The notes: generated by a model not told the origin, from the letters alone. A stretch of 64,000 nt of DNA from Sphingomonas sp. SUN039 (GCF_024758725.1 NZ_CP096972.1:788001-852000), one strand, 5' to 3'. Shown: positions 31,756-42,229, counted from the stretch's first letter. A program made the numbers and translations.

Positions 31756-32958
31756 TTAGGCCACGTCCGCGACGACTGCTTCCGGCCCGACATCCTCCGT
31801 CCGCGTCATCTTCAGCTTCCCGTTCACTACCGCGAACGCCAGCCTTCCCTCGACGAGGTCGAGCGCATCGCGGCCGAACTGGTCGAAGCGCCAGCCGGTG
31901 AGGATCGACAGGCCTTCGCGGACGCCCGCGGCCAGCGCATCCAGGTCATCGGTGCGCGCCAGCAATCTCGGCGCGACGTTCGATTCCTTGGCGCGGATTT
32001 TCAGGAGCAGTTTGAGCAGGTCGGCGACCAGCGCGCCGTCCTTGCCCAACCCGGGCTTGCGGTCGTCGCGCGGGGGCATCAGTTCCGCCGCCAGCGGCCC
32101 GGCATTGCCCAGCGCCGCCATCATCCGCCCGCCGATGTCGTTGCCGGCCCAGCTGGTCGAGAGGCCACGCACTTTCGACAGCTCCCCCTGCGTGCGCGGC
32201 GGGTGGAGCGCGAGGTCGCCCAAAGTCTCGTCCTTGACGATGCGGCCGCGCGGCAGGTTCTTGGTCCGCGCCTCATGCTCGCGCCAGGCGGCCAATGCCC
32301 TCAAACGACCCAGCACTTCGGGCTTGCGGCTGGCGATCTTGACGCGCTTCCACGCTTCGCCAGGTTCCTGCGCGTAATTGGCCGGGTTGCCGAGGCGGTC
32401 CATTTCCTGGTCGAGCCATGCGCCGCGCCCGGTCTTGTGGAGTTTTTCGAGCATCATCGGGAAAATCTTCGACAGATGCGTGACGTCGCCGATGGCGTAA
32501 TCGATCTGGCGCTTGTCGAGCGGGCGGCGGCCCCAATCGGTAAAGCGCGCGCCTTTATCGAGTGTGATGCCGAGCCACTGGTCGACGAGGTTCGAATAGC
32601 CGACCTGTTCGCCCTGACCCAGCGCCATCGCCGCGACCTGCGTGTCGAACAGCGGGAAGGGCGTCTTGCCGGTCAGGTTGTAGACGATTTCGATGTCCTG
32701 CCCGCCGGCGTGGAAGACTTTCAGCACGTCGTCGTTCTCGGTCATCAGGTCGAGCAGCGGCTTCAGGTCGAGTCCCGGTGCCTTGGGATCGACGGCGGCG
32801 GCCTCATGCTCGTCGGCGATCTGGATGAGGCACAGGTCGGGCCAGAAGGTGTTTTCGCGCATGAATTCGGTGTCGACCGCGATGAAGTTCGATTTGCTCA
32901 GGCGTTCGCACATTGCGGCGAGCGTGGCGGTGTCTTCGATCATCGGGTGAATCTGCAT
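31756..32958 (-). CDS. rnd: Ribonuclease D
   Basis: A 400-residue 3'-5' exoribonuclease for tRNA maturation. The DEDD catalytic set is visible: AVDTEFMRE (D28 and E30 region), VFHAGGQDIEIVYN, and YAIGDVTHLSKIF. An HRDC-type domain follows (ALAAWREHEARTKNLPRGRIVKDETLGDLA). The start is the ATG at 32956-32958 (MQIHPMIEDT); a longer upstream frame is antisense to the next gene. It is divergent from the small membrane-protein gene. Confidence 0.94.
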   Translation of the reverse strand: MQIHPMIEDTATLAAMCERLSKSNFIAVDTEFMRENTFWPDLCLIQIADEHEAAAVDPKAPGLDLKPLLDLMTENDDVLKVFHAGGQDIEIVYNLTGKTPFPLFDTQVAAMALGQGEQVGYSNLVDQWLGITLDKGARFTDWGRRPLDKRQIDYAIGDVTHLSKIFPMMLEKLHKTGRGAWLDQEMDRLGNPANYAQEPGEAWKRVKIASRKPEVLGRLRALAAWREHEARTKNLPRGRIVKDETLGDLALHPPRTQGELSKVRGLSTSWAGNDIGGRMMAALGNAGPLAAELMPPRDDRKPGLGKDGALVADLLKLLLKIRAKESNVAPRLLARTDDLDALAAGVREGLSILTGWRFDQFGRDALDLVEGRLAFAVVNGKLKMTRTEDVGPEAVVADVA

Positions 32959-33028
32959 CGCCCGTCTATACCGGTCGCAAATTCGCTGGCAAATTGTTTG
33001 CCGGGTGGAACGACGCGAGGGGGATGCG

Positions 33029-33367
33029 ATGAGCTGGGCATGTGCGGGATGGATCGTGGCAGCGGTGCTCGGGCTGATCCTCGCGGGGCAATCGATCGCG
33101 GCGACGGCGGATTTCTTCATCGCGGTGGCCAATCCGCGCCCGGTGGGGGAACGCACGCTGATCGTGACCGCGCGGGCATGGGGTTTTGTCATGCAAAGTC
33201 CCGAAAGCCGGTTCGTGTCGGGCGGCGCGGGGCAGGGGCTGTCGGATGTGCGTTTCTATGCGACGCCCAAACAGGCGATGACATCGTTCGTGACGCTCGG
33301 TTTCCTGCGCCCGGTCAGCATCGTCTATCGCCACCACGCGGGCAGCTATCCGATGGGCGACGCGTGA
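33029..33367 (+). CDS. Small membrane-anchored protein of unknown function
   Basis: A 112-residue protein from the ATG at 33029, which has a strong GAGGGGG site; an earlier ATG at 33005 lacks one. One transmembrane or signal helix spans residues ~4-26 (CAGWIVAAVLGLILAGQSIA). The remainder, beginning VANPRPVGERTLIVTARAWG, has no motif I recognise. Its TGA overlaps the ATG of the FAD oxidase by one base, so the two are translated together; it may anchor or assist that enzyme. Confidence 0.7.
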   Translation: MSWACAGWIVAAVLGLILAGQSIAATADFFIAVANPRPVGERTLIVTARAWGFVMQSPESRFVSGGAGQGLSDVRFYATPKQAMTSFVTLGFLRPVSIVYRHHAGSYPMGDA

Positions 33368-34887
33368 TGGCGCATGCGGTGCGGCGCGGGGCGCAGGTCT
33401 GGGAGAATTACCACGGCACCGCGTCGTGTGCGCTCGCCGACCGGATCGAGCTGTGGAACGATGCGGTTAGTTCGGGGCGTCAGGCGCTGAGCGAGGCTGC
33501 TGTGCTGGTGCAGGGGCTGTTGCGCGAAGCGAAGGCGGCGGGGGTGACCGTGCGTCCGGTCGGGTCGGGCTGGTCGCCCGCGCCGATTGCGATGTCGCCG
33601 GGGGGCTGGCAGTTCGAAATGCCGCGGCTCAACCGGACGTTCCGGCTGGCGGCGGGCGATCTGGCGGCGGGCAATGCGGTCGATCCGGCGACCTTGATCC
33701 TGACGCAGGGTGGCGCACTGGTCGACGAGATCAATGATCGGGTCGAGGGCGAGCTGCACCGCTCGCTGCGGACGACAGGCGCAAGCAACGGACAGACGAT
33801 CGCAGGGGCGTGTGCGACCGGTACCCACGGGTCGGTGATCGGCGCGGGTGGCATTCAGGATCATGTCCGCGCGGTGCAGATTGTGACGCCGACCGATGTG
33901 TGGTGGGTGGAGCCGTCGGCCGGTTTCCTCGGCGACGCGTTCATTGCGGCATCGGGGGCCAGGCCGCTGCGCGACGACGATGCCTTTGCGGCGGCGCGGC
34001 TGGCGGTGGGATCGCTGGGGGTGGTGACGGCGCTGGTGCTCGAAACGGTGCCGCGCTTTCTGGTCGAGGTGTTTCAGGCCAAACGGATCGTCGCGCATGC
34101 CGAGATCGACATGCTCGGCAGCGGCGATTTTCGGGGCTTTTCGCGGCTGCTGGGGCGCGACGAAGATCCCTATTTCGTCCAGGTCATCGTCAACCCGTCT
34201 AACCCGACCAAGGGCAAGGCGCTGGTCAAGACGATGTACCGGCGCGATTGGCGGCCCGATTATCCGCAGCCGGGCGTCGTGCCGCTGGGGGCGAGCTACG
34301 ACACGCTGAGCCTGCTCGGCGATTTGCTCGAACGCTTTCCGTTCCTGCGCGGGTGGCTGCTCCAGAAAGCGATGGAGCTGAGCTATCCCGACGCGCCCAA
34401 GCCGGGTGAAGCGCTGCCGATCGGGACATGGGGCGAAATTACCGAGACGCACACGCCGCTGGGGAATCTCTTCAACGGATCGGTGACGGTGCCGCGTGCC
34501 GAGCTGTGCCGCGCGTTCGATACCATCCTGAAGGCTTATACCTCGGGCGGCGGCAGCAACAGCGTGACGATCCGTTTCATGGACGCCGCGACCGGGCTGC
34601 TGGCACCCGCGCGGTTCGATCACAACGCCGTGATCGATTTCGACGGGGTGCGGAGCGCGGCGAGCCTCGACTCCTACCGGCGTGTGGTTGCGGCGCTCGA
34701 CGCGGCGGGCATATCGTTCGGTCGGCACTGGGCGAAGGCCAACGCGCTCGACGCGGCGCGCGTGCGGGCCGATTATGGCGAGCGGCTGACCCGCTGGCTG
34801 GCGGCGCAAGTGCGGATCATGCCCGATGCGGGGGACCGCGCGGTGTTCCATGCACCCGAACTGGCGCGGCTCGGGTTGATCGCCTGA
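33367..34887 (+). CDS. FAD-linked oxidase of the VAO family (D-arabinono/gulonolactone oxidase-like)
   Basis: A 506-residue flavoprotein. The FAD-binding_4 domain occupies residues ~30-220: [14 protein letters not shown], the pyrophosphate loop [20 protein letters not shown] and [20 protein letters not shown]. The remaining half is the substrate domain, with an HWAKAN motif near the C-terminus reminiscent of the HxGK/HWAK catalytic region of sugar-lactone oxidases. No His in the position of the usual covalent FAD link can be assigned with certainty. The substrate is unknown. It overlaps the upstream membrane-protein gene by one base. Confidence 0.8.
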   Translation: MAHAVRRGAQVWENYHGTASCALADRIELWNDAVSSGRQALSEAAVLVQGLLREAKAAGVTVRPVGSGWSPAPIAMSPGGWQFEMPRLNRTFRLAAGDLAAGNAVDPATLILTQGGALVDEINDRVEGELHRSLRTTGASNGQTIAGACATGTHGSVIGAGGIQDHVRAVQIVTPTDVWWVEPSAGFLGDAFIAASGARPLRDDDAFAAARLAVGSLGVVTALVLETVPRFLVEVFQAKRIVAHAEIDMLGSGDFRGFSRLLGRDEDPYFVQVIVNPSNPTKGKALVKTMYRRDWRPDYPQPGVVPLGASYDTLSLLGDLLERFPFLRGWLLQKAMELSYPDAPKPGEALPIGTWGEITETHTPLGNLFNGSVTVPRAELCRAFDTILKAYTSGGGSNSVTIRFMDAATGLLAPARFDHNAVIDFDGVRSAASLDSYRRVVAALDAAGISFGRHWAKANALDAARVRADYGERLTRWLAAQVRIMPDAGDRAVFHAPELARLGLIA

Positions 34888-34933
34888 CCCTGATTGCTTG
34901 ACATTCCGGCGCGGCCCCTGTGTTAGCCGCGCC

Positions 34934-36706
34934 ATGACACTTCACAGCTACCGCTCGCACACCTGTGCCGCCTTGCGCGCGTCCGATGTCGGCGCGACCG
35001 CCCGGATTTCGGGCTGGATTCACCGCAAGCGCGACCATGGCAACCTCATGTTCGTCGATATCCGCGACCATTATGGCATCACCCAGGTCGTTACCGACAC
35101 CGACAGCCCGGCGCATGCCGTGCTCGACCGGCTGCGCGCCGAAAGCGTGGTGACGATCACCGGGGATGTCGTGGCGCGGTCGGCAGAGACGGTGAACGCG
35201 GCACTGGCGACGGGCGAGATCGAAGTTCGCGCGCGCGAGGTAGTGGTGCAATCGACCGCCGCCGAACTGCCGATGCCGGTGTTCGGCGAGGCGGAGTATC
35301 CCGAGGAAATCCGGCTGAAGTATCGCTATCTCGACCTGCGGCGCGAGCGGCTGCACGCCAATATCGTGCTGCGCTCGAACGTCATTTCGAGCATCCGCCA
35401 GCGCATGATCGGGCAGGGGTTTACCGAATTCCAGACGCCGATCCTGACCGCGAGCAGCCCCGAGGGCGCGCGCGATTACCTCGTGCCGAGCCGCGTCCAT
35501 CCGGGCAAGTTCTACGCGCTGCCGCAGGCGCCGCAGATGTTCAAACAGCTGCTGATGGTCGCGGGCTTCGATCGCTATTTCCAGATCGCGCCGTGCTTCC
35601 GCGACGAGGACGCGCGGGCGGACCGTTCGCCGGGGGAATTCTATCAGCTCGATTTCGAGATGAGCTTCGTCACGCAGGACGATGTGTTCGCGGCAATCGA
35701 ACCGGTGCTGCACGGCGTATTCGAGGAATTCGCGCACGGTCGTTCGGTGAGCGCTGCGCCGTTCCCGCGCATTCCGTATCGCGAATCGATGTTGAAATAC
35801 GGGTCGGACAAGCCCGACCTTCGCAACCCCATCGTCATCACCGATGTGTCGACGCACTTCGCGGGTTCGGGCTTCGGGCGTTTCGCGTCGATGGTCGAGG
35901 CGGGCGATGTCGTCCGCGCGATTCCGGCACCCGGAACGGCGGACAAGAGCCGCAAGTTCTTCGACGACATGAACGGCTGGGCGCAGGGCGAGGGCTTTGC
36001 GGGGCTGGGCTATATCACGCAAAAGGGCGGCGAACTCGGCGGTCCCATCGCCAAGATCCATGGCGAGGAAGCGACACGCAAGCTGGTCGCGGCGCTTGGG
36101 CTTGGACCGGATGACGGGATTTTCTTTGCGGCTGGCCCCGAAGCAACGGCGGCGAAACTCGCAGGTGCTGCGCGGACGCGGATCGGGAACGAGCTGGACC
36201 TGATCGATAAGAATCGCTTCGAATTCTGCTGGATCGTCGATTTCCCGATGTTCGAATATGACGAGGACGCGAAGAAGATCGATTTCAGCCACAACCCCTT
36301 CTCGATGCCGCAGGGCGAGATGGACGCGCTGGAGACGATGAACCCGCTCGATATCCTCGCCTATCAGTACGACATCGTGTGCAATGGCATCGAGCTGTCG
36401 TCGGGGGCGATCCGCAACCACCGGCCCGACATCATGTACAAGGCGTTCGAGATTGCCGGCTACACGCAGGAGCAGGTCGATACGAATTTCGCCGGCATGA
36501 TCGGCGCGTTCAAGCTGGGTGCGCCGCCGCACGGTGGGTCTGCACCGGGCATCGACCGCATTGTCATGCTGCTGGCCGACGAGCCGAATATCCGCGAAGT
36601 CATCGTGTTTCCGATGAACCAGAAGGCCGAAGACCTGATGATGAACGCGCCTGCGCCCGCAACGATGAAACAATTGCGCGAATTGGGTATACGTGTGGTC
36701 GAATGA
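34934..36706 (+). CDS. aspS: Aspartate--tRNA ligase, bacterial type
   Basis: A 590-residue class II synthetase. An OB-fold anticodon-binding domain (residues ~15-105: [20 protein letters not shown]) is followed by motif 1, motif 2 ([22 protein letters not shown]) and the bacterial GAD insertion, and motif 3 [19 protein letters not shown]. The length fits the bacterial type that has the GAD domain. Alphaproteobacterial AspRS is often nondiscriminating and charges tRNA-Asn too; sequence reading cannot decide. The stop codon overlaps the next gene. Confidence 0.96.
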   Translation: MTLHSYRSHTCAALRASDVGATARISGWIHRKRDHGNLMFVDIRDHYGITQVVTDTDSPAHAVLDRLRAESVVTITGDVVARSAETVNAALATGEIEVRAREVVVQSTAAELPMPVFGEAEYPEEIRLKYRYLDLRRERLHANIVLRSNVISSIRQRMIGQGFTEFQTPILTASSPEGARDYLVPSRVHPGKFYALPQAPQMFKQLLMVAGFDRYFQIAPCFRDEDARADRSPGEFYQLDFEMSFVTQDDVFAAIEPVLHGVFEEFAHGRSVSAAPFPRIPYRESMLKYGSDKPDLRNPIVITDVSTHFAGSGFGRFASMVEAGDVVRAIPAPGTADKSRKFFDDMNGWAQGEGFAGLGYITQKGGELGGPIAKIHGEEATRKLVAALGLGPDDGIFFAAGPEATAAKLAGAARTRIGNELDLIDKNRFEFCWIVDFPMFEYDEDAKKIDFSHNPFSMPQGEMDALETMNPLDILAYQYDIVCNGIELSSGAIRNHRPDIMYKAFEIAGYTQEQVDTNFAGMIGAFKLGAPPHGGSAPGIDRIVMLLADEPNIREVIVFPMNQKAEDLMMNAPAPATMKQLRELGIRVVE

Positions 36707-37470
36707 GCGGGGTGCGTCCCGCCTATGGCATCGACGCGCCCGGTCTGGTCCGGGGCTTTGCCGGAACTGGTGTGGTTTTGGCAGTCGCTGGCTTAGCGCT
36801 GTCGTTTGGGTTTGCAGCGTCTTGGGCATCGATGCTGGGGTCGGCCCTCTTGATCGTTGCGCTCTATTCGCTCGGCATGTGCGCGCTCATGCTGCACGGC
36901 AGTCTGATCGTGAAAGTGCGCGATCGAGAACGCATCCTCGACCTCGTGCAGTGGCGCGGCGACGAGCGTGTCCTCGATGTCGGGTGCGGGCGCGGCCTGA
37001 TGCTCGTGGGTGCCGCCAAGCGCCTGACAACCGGGCGTTCCGTTGGCATCGATATCTGGTCGGCCCGCGATCAAGCGTCGAATGATGCCGAGCGCCCGCT
37101 TGAAAATGCCCGGCGCGAGGGCGTGGCTGAACGGGTTGAGGTACTGACTGCCGATATGCGCGACCTGCCGTTCCCTGATGGCAGTTTCAATGTCATCCTA
37201 TCCAACTGGGTGGTACACAATGTCGACGACGTCGCTGAGCGACGCAACGCATTGGCCGAAATGGTGAGAGTTACCCGCCCCGGCGGCTCAATCCTTCTTA
37301 CCGACATCGTCAATCACGGCGAATATTCGGAGGCGTTGGCGGCGCTCGGTTGCACCGACGTATCGATCGTCATCCTATCGCGCTTGCGCTTCGGGTTTTT
37401 GCGCGCGATCACCTTTGGAACATTTGCTCCGGCCACCGTTCGCGCATTTAGGTCGGTGGCGCAGGGATGA
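36703..37470 (+). CDS. Membrane-anchored class I SAM-dependent methyltransferase
   Basis: A 255-residue protein starting with an ATG that overlaps the aspS stop (ATGA). Two hydrophobic helices lie at ~18-38 and 42-64. The cytosolic part is a Methyltransf_11-type domain with motif [12 protein letters not shown] (90-100), [26 protein letters not shown] and a motif [12 protein letters not shown]. No substrate can be assigned. The membrane hairpin suggests a lipid or membrane-protein substrate (inference). Confidence 0.82.
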   Translation: MSGVRPAYGIDAPGLVRGFAGTGVVLAVAGLALSFGFAASWASMLGSALLIVALYSLGMCALMLHGSLIVKVRDRERILDLVQWRGDERVLDVGCGRGLMLVGAAKRLTTGRSVGIDIWSARDQASNDAERPLENARREGVAERVEVLTADMRDLPFPDGSFNVILSNWVVHNVDDVAERRNALAEMVRVTRPGGSILLTDIVNHGEYSEALAALGCTDVSIVILSRLRFGFLRAITFGTFAPATVRAFRSVAQG

Positions 37471-37483
37471 GCAGGAGGACGAC

Positions 37484-37954
37484 ATGAACGCCAAGGACTT
37501 TACCGTACGCAAGGCCGATGGGACGAGCATGAAGCTGGCGGAAATCGACGGGCCTATCCTGGCGGTCAACGTCGCGTCGAAATGCGGGCTGACCCCGCAA
37601 TATGAGGGGTTGGAGGCGCTCAACCGAGAATATGGGCCGAAGGGGCTCACCATCCTGGGCTTTCCCTGCAACCAGTTCATGGGGCAGGAACCGGGCACGG
37701 CGGACGAGATCGCCAGCTTCTGTTCGCTGACCTATGACGTGACCTTTCCGGTGCTGGCCAAGGTCGAGGTCAACGGCAGCGGTGCGGACCCGCTCTACAA
37801 GCACCTGAAGAAGGAGCAGCCCGGCCTGCTCGGCTCGTCGATCAAATGGAATTTCACCAAATTCCTGATCGACAAGGACGGCAAGGTCGTCGAGCGGTTC
37901 GCGCCGACCGACAAGCCCGAGAGCATTAAACCGAGCATCGAAAAGCTGCTTTAG
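37484..37954 (+). CDS. Glutathione peroxidase family protein
   Basis: A 156-residue thiol peroxidase. It begins MNAKDFTVRKADG, follows a GGAGG site, and has the catalytic set Cys34 (VASKCGLT), Gln64 (FPCNQFMGQEPG) and Trp122-Asn123 (KWNFTKFLID). The active residue is cysteine, not selenocysteine. A second Cys at 80 (IASFCSLTYDV) could be the resolving residue, in which case thioredoxin rather than glutathione would be the donor, as found for many bacterial members. Located 13 bases after the methyltransferase. Confidence 0.93.
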   Translation: MNAKDFTVRKADGTSMKLAEIDGPILAVNVASKCGLTPQYEGLEALNREYGPKGLTILGFPCNQFMGQEPGTADEIASFCSLTYDVTFPVLAKVEVNGSGADPLYKHLKKEQPGLLGSSIKWNFTKFLIDKDGKVVERFAPTDKPESIKPSIEKLL

Positions 37955-38021
37955 GGCGCGAAGACCCGCAACGCCGAACGGCCATCGACGCGCTGCGCCG
38001 CAAGTCGTCCCGTAGAGTTTG

Positions 38022-38243
38022 CTAGAACGCCCCCGTCTGGACCGGCTGTCCGGCTGCAACGACTTCGCCGTGCCGCTTCAGATGCGCGTCATAGTCCTTG
38101 CGGAGCGCGAGATGGGCGGAGCGTTCGGTTTCGTACGCCTTTTTCCATTTGGCCCCGCCCGACCGGCTGAGCAGCCCGAGCAGCCAGCCGATGACGAGCG
38201 TCAGGCCGAGGATGAACCAGCCGTTTCCGGTGAAACTTTCCAT
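38022..38243 (-). CDS. Small single-pass membrane protein, unknown function
   Basis: A 73-residue protein from the ATG at 38241-38243, with AGGAGA eight bases upstream. Residues 6-25 form a membrane helix (GWFILGLTLVIGWLLGLLSR), followed by a charged helix KWKKAYETERSAHLALRKDY. I do not recognise it. It is the last same-strand gene after tadC but is separated from it by ~58 bases. Confidence 0.7.
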   Translation of the reverse strand: MESFTGNGWFILGLTLVIGWLLGLLSRSGGAKWKKAYETERSAHLALRKDYDAHLKRHGEVVAAGQPVQTGAF

Positions 38244-38301
38244 CGCAACTTCTCCTGTTGTTACCATGCAGCAACGACGGGAGCGGTTGGCAGGTTCCGC
38301 C

Positions 38302-39297
38302 TTAGCCCTTGAAGACCTCGGAAATCGAGCAGGCTGCGGGTCCGAGAATGACGACGAACAGCACCGGCAGGATGAACAGGATCAGCGGTACCGTCATGAT
38401 CGCCGGCAGACGTGCGGCCTTTTCCTCGGCGCGCATCATGCGCTCGTGGCGGAATTCGGCGGACAGCACGCGCAGTGCCGAGGCCAGCGGCGTGCCGTAT
38501 TTCTCGGTCTGGATCATCGTCGTGGTGACGCCCTTGACCGAATCGAGCGGGACGCGCGCGGCGAGATTTTCGAACGCCTGACGACGGTCGGTCAGGAAGC
38601 CCAGCTCGATCGCGGTCAGCGCGAACTCGTCGCCGCACTCGGGATAGGCGCGGCCCAGTTCCTTGGCGACTCGGCCGAAGGCGGCATCGACAGTCAGACC
38701 GGCTTCGGCGCAGATGACGAGGAGATCGAGCGCGTCGGGCAGACCCTTGCGGATCGCCGTCACGCGCTTGGTCACCATATTGCCCAGCCAGATGTCGGCT
38801 GCCTTGTAGCTGAAGATCAGCGAACCCAGCACGACGCCGGTTCGCTTCCACGGCGTCCAGGTTTCGAGTCCGCCAAATGCATAGACCCACAGCACGACGC
38901 CACCGCCGAGGAAGATCGGCAGGACCATGCGCGCGAAGATGACGATGACGGCAAGATCCTTCGACCGGATACCGGCCTGCATCAGCTTTTTCTGCGCTTC
39001 CGCAAGCTGGCTGTCCTGCAACACTTTGAGCGAGTTCAGGAACGTCCGCATCTTGTCGGCGGTTTCGCTCTTGTTCTGGAGCTTGGCGCGGCGTTTCGAG
39101 GTCGAGGCGACGATACCCGCCTTCAACTGCTCGCGGCGGTCGTTGAGCGCCTTGACCCGCTTGGCCATCGGGTCGCGCACCGTCGTGGCGGCATAGATCG
39201 CGACGAAGACGGCCATGGCGGCGACGGCGGCGAGCAGCGTTGCCACCCACAGCACATCGACTCCCAAAAGCGTCGGTCCGGTTTGAACGGGCTGCAT
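38302..39297 (-). CDS. tadC: Type II secretion F family protein, TadC-like inner-membrane platform
   Basis: A 331-residue polytopic protein with an N-terminal helix (15-38), a helix pair near 120-160 and a C-terminal pair (300-325). The T2SSF domain is recognisable by ALDLLVICAEAGLTVDAAFG, ELGRAYPECGDEFALTAIELG and TTTMIQTEKYGTPLASALRVLS. It forms the inner-membrane platform of the Tad pilus with TadB, whose gene is 16 bases upstream. It is the last tad gene in this cluster. Confidence 0.92.
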   Translation of the reverse strand: MQPVQTGPTLLGVDVLWVATLLAAVAAMAVFVAIYAATTVRDPMAKRVKALNDRREQLKAGIVASTSKRRAKLQNKSETADKMRTFLNSLKVLQDSQLAEAQKKLMQAGIRSKDLAVIVIFARMVLPIFLGGGVVLWVYAFGGLETWTPWKRTGVVLGSLIFSYKAADIWLGNMVTKRVTAIRKGLPDALDLLVICAEAGLTVDAAFGRVAKELGRAYPECGDEFALTAIELGFLTDRRQAFENLAARVPLDSVKGVTTTMIQTEKYGTPLASALRVLSAEFRHERMMRAEEKAARLPAIMTVPLILFILPVLFVVILGPAACSISEVFKG

Positions 39298-39313
39298 GAC
39301 TGGTCCGTTCCCC

Positions 39314-40288
39314 CTAGATTTCGAAAGAGATCATGCGCGACATCACGAACGCGCCGAGGCCCATCCAGCACATCGCGCCCAAGCCGGTCGCGATCAGCTT
39401 CGGATTGGTGAAGAACTGCTGCATATAATGGTCGTTGATCGTGTAGATCAGGCCGAACACGATGAACGGCAGCGCGCCGATGATATAGGCCGACGCCTTC
39501 GATTCCGACGACATCGCCTTGATCTTCAGCTTCATCTGCGCGCGCGAGCGCAGGACATTGGCGAGGTTCGACAGCGTTTCGGCGAGGTTGCCGCCGGTTT
39601 CGCGCTGGATCTGGATGGTGATGCAAAAGAACTGGAATTCAGGCGTGCCGAGCCGGTCGGCGGTGTCCTGCAACGCCGCGTCCATCGTCCGTCCGATCTT
39701 GATTTTGTCGCTGACGCTGCGGAATTCGACTCCGACCGGGCCGGGGACTTCGCTCGCCACGACACCGATGGTTTCGGAGATCGGCAGACCCGAACGCAGA
39801 CCGCGCACGAGCAGCTCGATCGCATCGGGAAAACGCTTGTTGAACAGGTTGATGCGCTTGTTGATCAGATAGCCGAGCGCAAAATGGGGCAGGCCGAATC
39901 CGGTCGCAGCGCCGAGCGCCAGCCCGAGCGGCAGGCTGCCTAGTTTCAGCCAGGCGAGCATCCCGACGACGACGAGGATGCCGACCGAAGTCATCAGATA
40001 CTGCGCGGGCGTCCAGCTCTTGCCGGTCATCGCAATGCGTTTTTGCAGCTGCGCGGGGTTGGGCAGGATGCGTGTGGCCACCCCGTCCATGCGCGTCGCG
40101 CGATTGGCCTGGATCCGCCGCAGCTGCGCCTCGACCACCGCGCCCGTCGAGCTCGAATGCCGGTCCTTCAGCGCAATCAGGCGACGCGCCTTCGCCTTGT
40201 CGACCGACGGGCCGGCAAAGGCAAAGACCATCAGGACGAGGACCACCAGGACCCCGCCAGCCATCGCAGCGATCGGCAAAATGTCCAT
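39314..40288 (-). CDS. tadB: Type II secretion F family protein, TadB-like inner-membrane platform
   Basis: A 324-residue protein with an N-terminal helix (4-25), a helix pair at 95-135, and a C-terminal pair (265-315). The T2SSF domain has FPDAIELLVRGLRSGLPISE, FFCITIQIQRETGGNLAETL and LSNLANVLRSR. The ATG lies three bases after the cpaE stop. In most Tad clusters the cpaF ATPase gene sits at this junction; here nothing is between them. Confidence 0.92.
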   Translation of the reverse strand: MDILPIAAMAGGVLVVLVLMVFAFAGPSVDKAKARRLIALKDRHSSSTGAVVEAQLRRIQANRATRMDGVATRILPNPAQLQKRIAMTGKSWTPAQYLMTSVGILVVVGMLAWLKLGSLPLGLALGAATGFGLPHFALGYLINKRINLFNKRFPDAIELLVRGLRSGLPISETIGVVASEVPGPVGVEFRSVSDKIKIGRTMDAALQDTADRLGTPEFQFFCITIQIQRETGGNLAETLSNLANVLRSRAQMKLKIKAMSSESKASAYIIGALPFIVFGLIYTINDHYMQQFFTNPKLIATGLGAMCWMGLGAFVMSRMISFEI

Positions 40289-40291
40289 GGC

Positions 40292-41587
40292 TTAGTCGGC
40301 CTTGGCTTTGGACTTCTTGGGCAGCATCGACTTGAGGCCGCCCAGCTTGCCGAGCAGCGACGGTTTCGCCGGCTTGGCATCGCCGTCGGCAGATTTCGCC
40401 GCTGCCTCGTCGCCGACGGCAGCAAGCCGGTCGACGATCTCGCCCAGTGCCGCGCCGACCTTGGTTCCCTTGCCCGCTTCGGCAACGGTCTTGCCGAGCT
40501 TGGCGGCCTGGGTCGCGACCTTTGGATCGAAAGCAACGATGAAATCGACCTTGCGTTCGATCGAACTTTCGAAATCCTTGCGGCTGATTTCCGAAGGGCC
40601 GGTCGACGTGACGCGGTTGGCGACGACCAGGACACTGGTCTGCGGTGCGTTCGATTTCAGCCACGACAGGATGCGGATGACGTCGCGCGCCGACGCCAGC
40701 GTGAGTTCGGTGACGAGAACCGTGGTCTGCACGTCCTGCATCAGGTGCGGATGCTGGACCAGCATGGCACGCGGCAAGTCGATGACCGTCGTCTCGAATG
40801 CCGAGCGCATCTCTTCCTGGAGCTGATAGAATGCCGCGCCATCGGTCAGCATCGGCTGGTTGATCGGCGCCTCGGCGCTGAGGATCGCGAGCTTGTCGTT
40901 CGCCTTGACCATGGCGCGCTCGATGAACAGGCCATCGATGCGGCTGGGGTTCTCGATGGCGTCGGTCAGGCCACGGCCCGGCTCGAGGTCGAGCGCGAGT
41001 GCGCCCGTGCCGAAATGGACGTCGAGGTCGAGCAATGCGGTCGAGCGACCGGCGCGGTCTCCCATCATCCACGCGACCGATGTTGCAATCGTCGAGGCTC
41101 CGGCGCCGCCCCGTGCACCGATGACGGCGGCCATCATATGCGGCCGCTCGACACTGGCATCGGCGTGGCGCGGCGCGTTGAACACGGCTTGCGCGTTGGC
41201 AAAGGCATCGCGCAGCTGGTCGGGACTGAACGGTTTGAGCAAATAATCCTGGATGCCGCTCGCGACGAGGTCGCGGAACAGGCGGACGTCATTGACCTGG
41301 CCTGCCGCGATCACGACGGTGCCCGGCTCGCAAACTTCGGCGAGCGCATTGATATCGTTGAGCGGATCGCCGCTTTCCGACAGATCGACGAACAGGATCT
41401 GCGGGGATGCCGACACCGACAGGGTCTGGACCGCGTTGCGCAGACCGCCCTTGTTGATCTTGTCGGGAGCCCAGCCGAGCTCTACGGCGACCGGACGCAG
41501 CGAGTCGGCGGTCATGTCATCGCAGACAAAGGCCGTGAACGGCTCGCGCATCGTGCCGGTGCGTGAAGGGGACCAAGGCGCGTTCAT
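40292..41587 (-). CDS. cpaE: CpaE-like pilus assembly protein (receiver-like plus MinD/ParA-type ATPase)
   Basis: A 431-residue protein from the ATG at 41585-41587. A degenerate receiver domain (15-140, SASPQILFVDLSESG and YLLKPFSPDQL) precedes a ParA/MinD-like domain. Its P-loop, GARGGAGASTIA, lacks the deviant Walker A lysine, as is usual for CpaE, so ATP hydrolysis may be weak. A basic Lys-rich tail ends the protein. CpaE localises Tad pilus assembly. A longer upstream frame lies inside cpaD and is not used. Confidence 0.92.
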   Translation of the reverse strand: MNAPWSPSRTGTMREPFTAFVCDDMTADSLRPVAVELGWAPDKINKGGLRNAVQTLSVSASPQILFVDLSESGDPLNDINALAEVCEPGTVVIAAGQVNDVRLFRDLVASGIQDYLLKPFSPDQLRDAFANAQAVFNAPRHADASVERPHMMAAVIGARGGAGASTIATSVAWMMGDRAGRSTALLDLDVHFGTGALALDLEPGRGLTDAIENPSRIDGLFIERAMVKANDKLAILSAEAPINQPMLTDGAAFYQLQEEMRSAFETTVIDLPRAMLVQHPHLMQDVQTTVLVTELTLASARDVIRILSWLKSNAPQTSVLVVANRVTSTGPSEISRKDFESSIERKVDFIVAFDPKVATQAAKLGKTVAEAGKGTKVGAALGEIVDRLAAVGDEAAAKSADGDAKPAKPSLLGKLGGLKSMLPKKSKAKAD

Positions 41588-41588
41588 C

Positions 41589-42212
41589 TTATTTCCCCTT
41601 TGTGGCTTCGGACTTGAGGCCGCCCGCGCCGGTCGGCACGGCATTGCGATAGGTACGGATCGCCTTTGCAGCCGTCGCGCCATCGGGCGACGTCGCACCG
41701 GTGCGGCCCGAAATCAGATCGCGCGGGTCGGCGACCATCGCAGCGAGATTGCCGTTGGTCGCGCAGCCGTAGTTCGACAGGGCATGCCCGTCGAAATTGG
41801 GGTTCGCGGGGCGGCTCCAGTCCGGGCAATTTGGCACGCTGGCGCTCATCCGGCTAACGATCACGCGGATCGATCCCGCCGGGATGTCGCCTTGCGTCAC
41901 CGGTGCGGCTTCGTCGACCAGCAACCCGTAACGTGCCACCACGGCCGACACCGCGTCGCGGGCACCGGGGCCATAGCCCTGCGTGTCGACCGCGACATGG
42001 TCGCCGTAACGTAGCGACAATGATTCGAACCAGCCGGTCAGCGCACGGTCGTCGCTGTCGCCGAGGCGATCCGACGGGGCGGGCATGTCATAGACATAAT
42101 CGGTACGGCTCACGACCGGCTGATGGACCGAGGAAAGGCCGCGGTTCTCGGTGCCGCAGCCCGCAAGGATGCTGCAGCCGAGCAGGGCAAGGACGGTAAG
42201 GCTGTGCTTCAT
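41589..42212 (-). CDS. cpaD: CpaD-like pilus lipoprotein
   Basis: A 207-residue outer-membrane lipoprotein. The signal peptide MKHSLTVLALLGCSILAGCG contains the lipobox LAGC. The mature protein has the CpaD pattern: LRYGDHVAVDTQGYGPGAR, GSIRVIVSRMSASVPNCPDW, and FDGHALSNYGCATNGNLAAM with DPRDLISGRTG. It pairs with the CpaC secretin. It stands 17 bases after cpaC and just before cpaE. Confidence 0.92.
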   Translation of the reverse strand: MKHSLTVLALLGCSILAGCGTENRGLSSVHQPVVSRTDYVYDMPAPSDRLGDSDDRALTGWFESLSLRYGDHVAVDTQGYGPGARDAVSAVVARYGLLVDEAAPVTQGDIPAGSIRVIVSRMSASVPNCPDWSRPANPNFDGHALSNYGCATNGNLAAMVADPRDLISGRTGATSPDGATAAKAIRTYRNAVPTGAGGLKSEATKGK

Positions 42213-42229
42213 GTCGATACCTCTCGCGA

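Noticed and set aside
40292-41587. CpaE as an inactivated ATPase
   Set aside because: Lack of the Walker A lysine is common in the CpaE family and is not a mutation peculiar to this gene.
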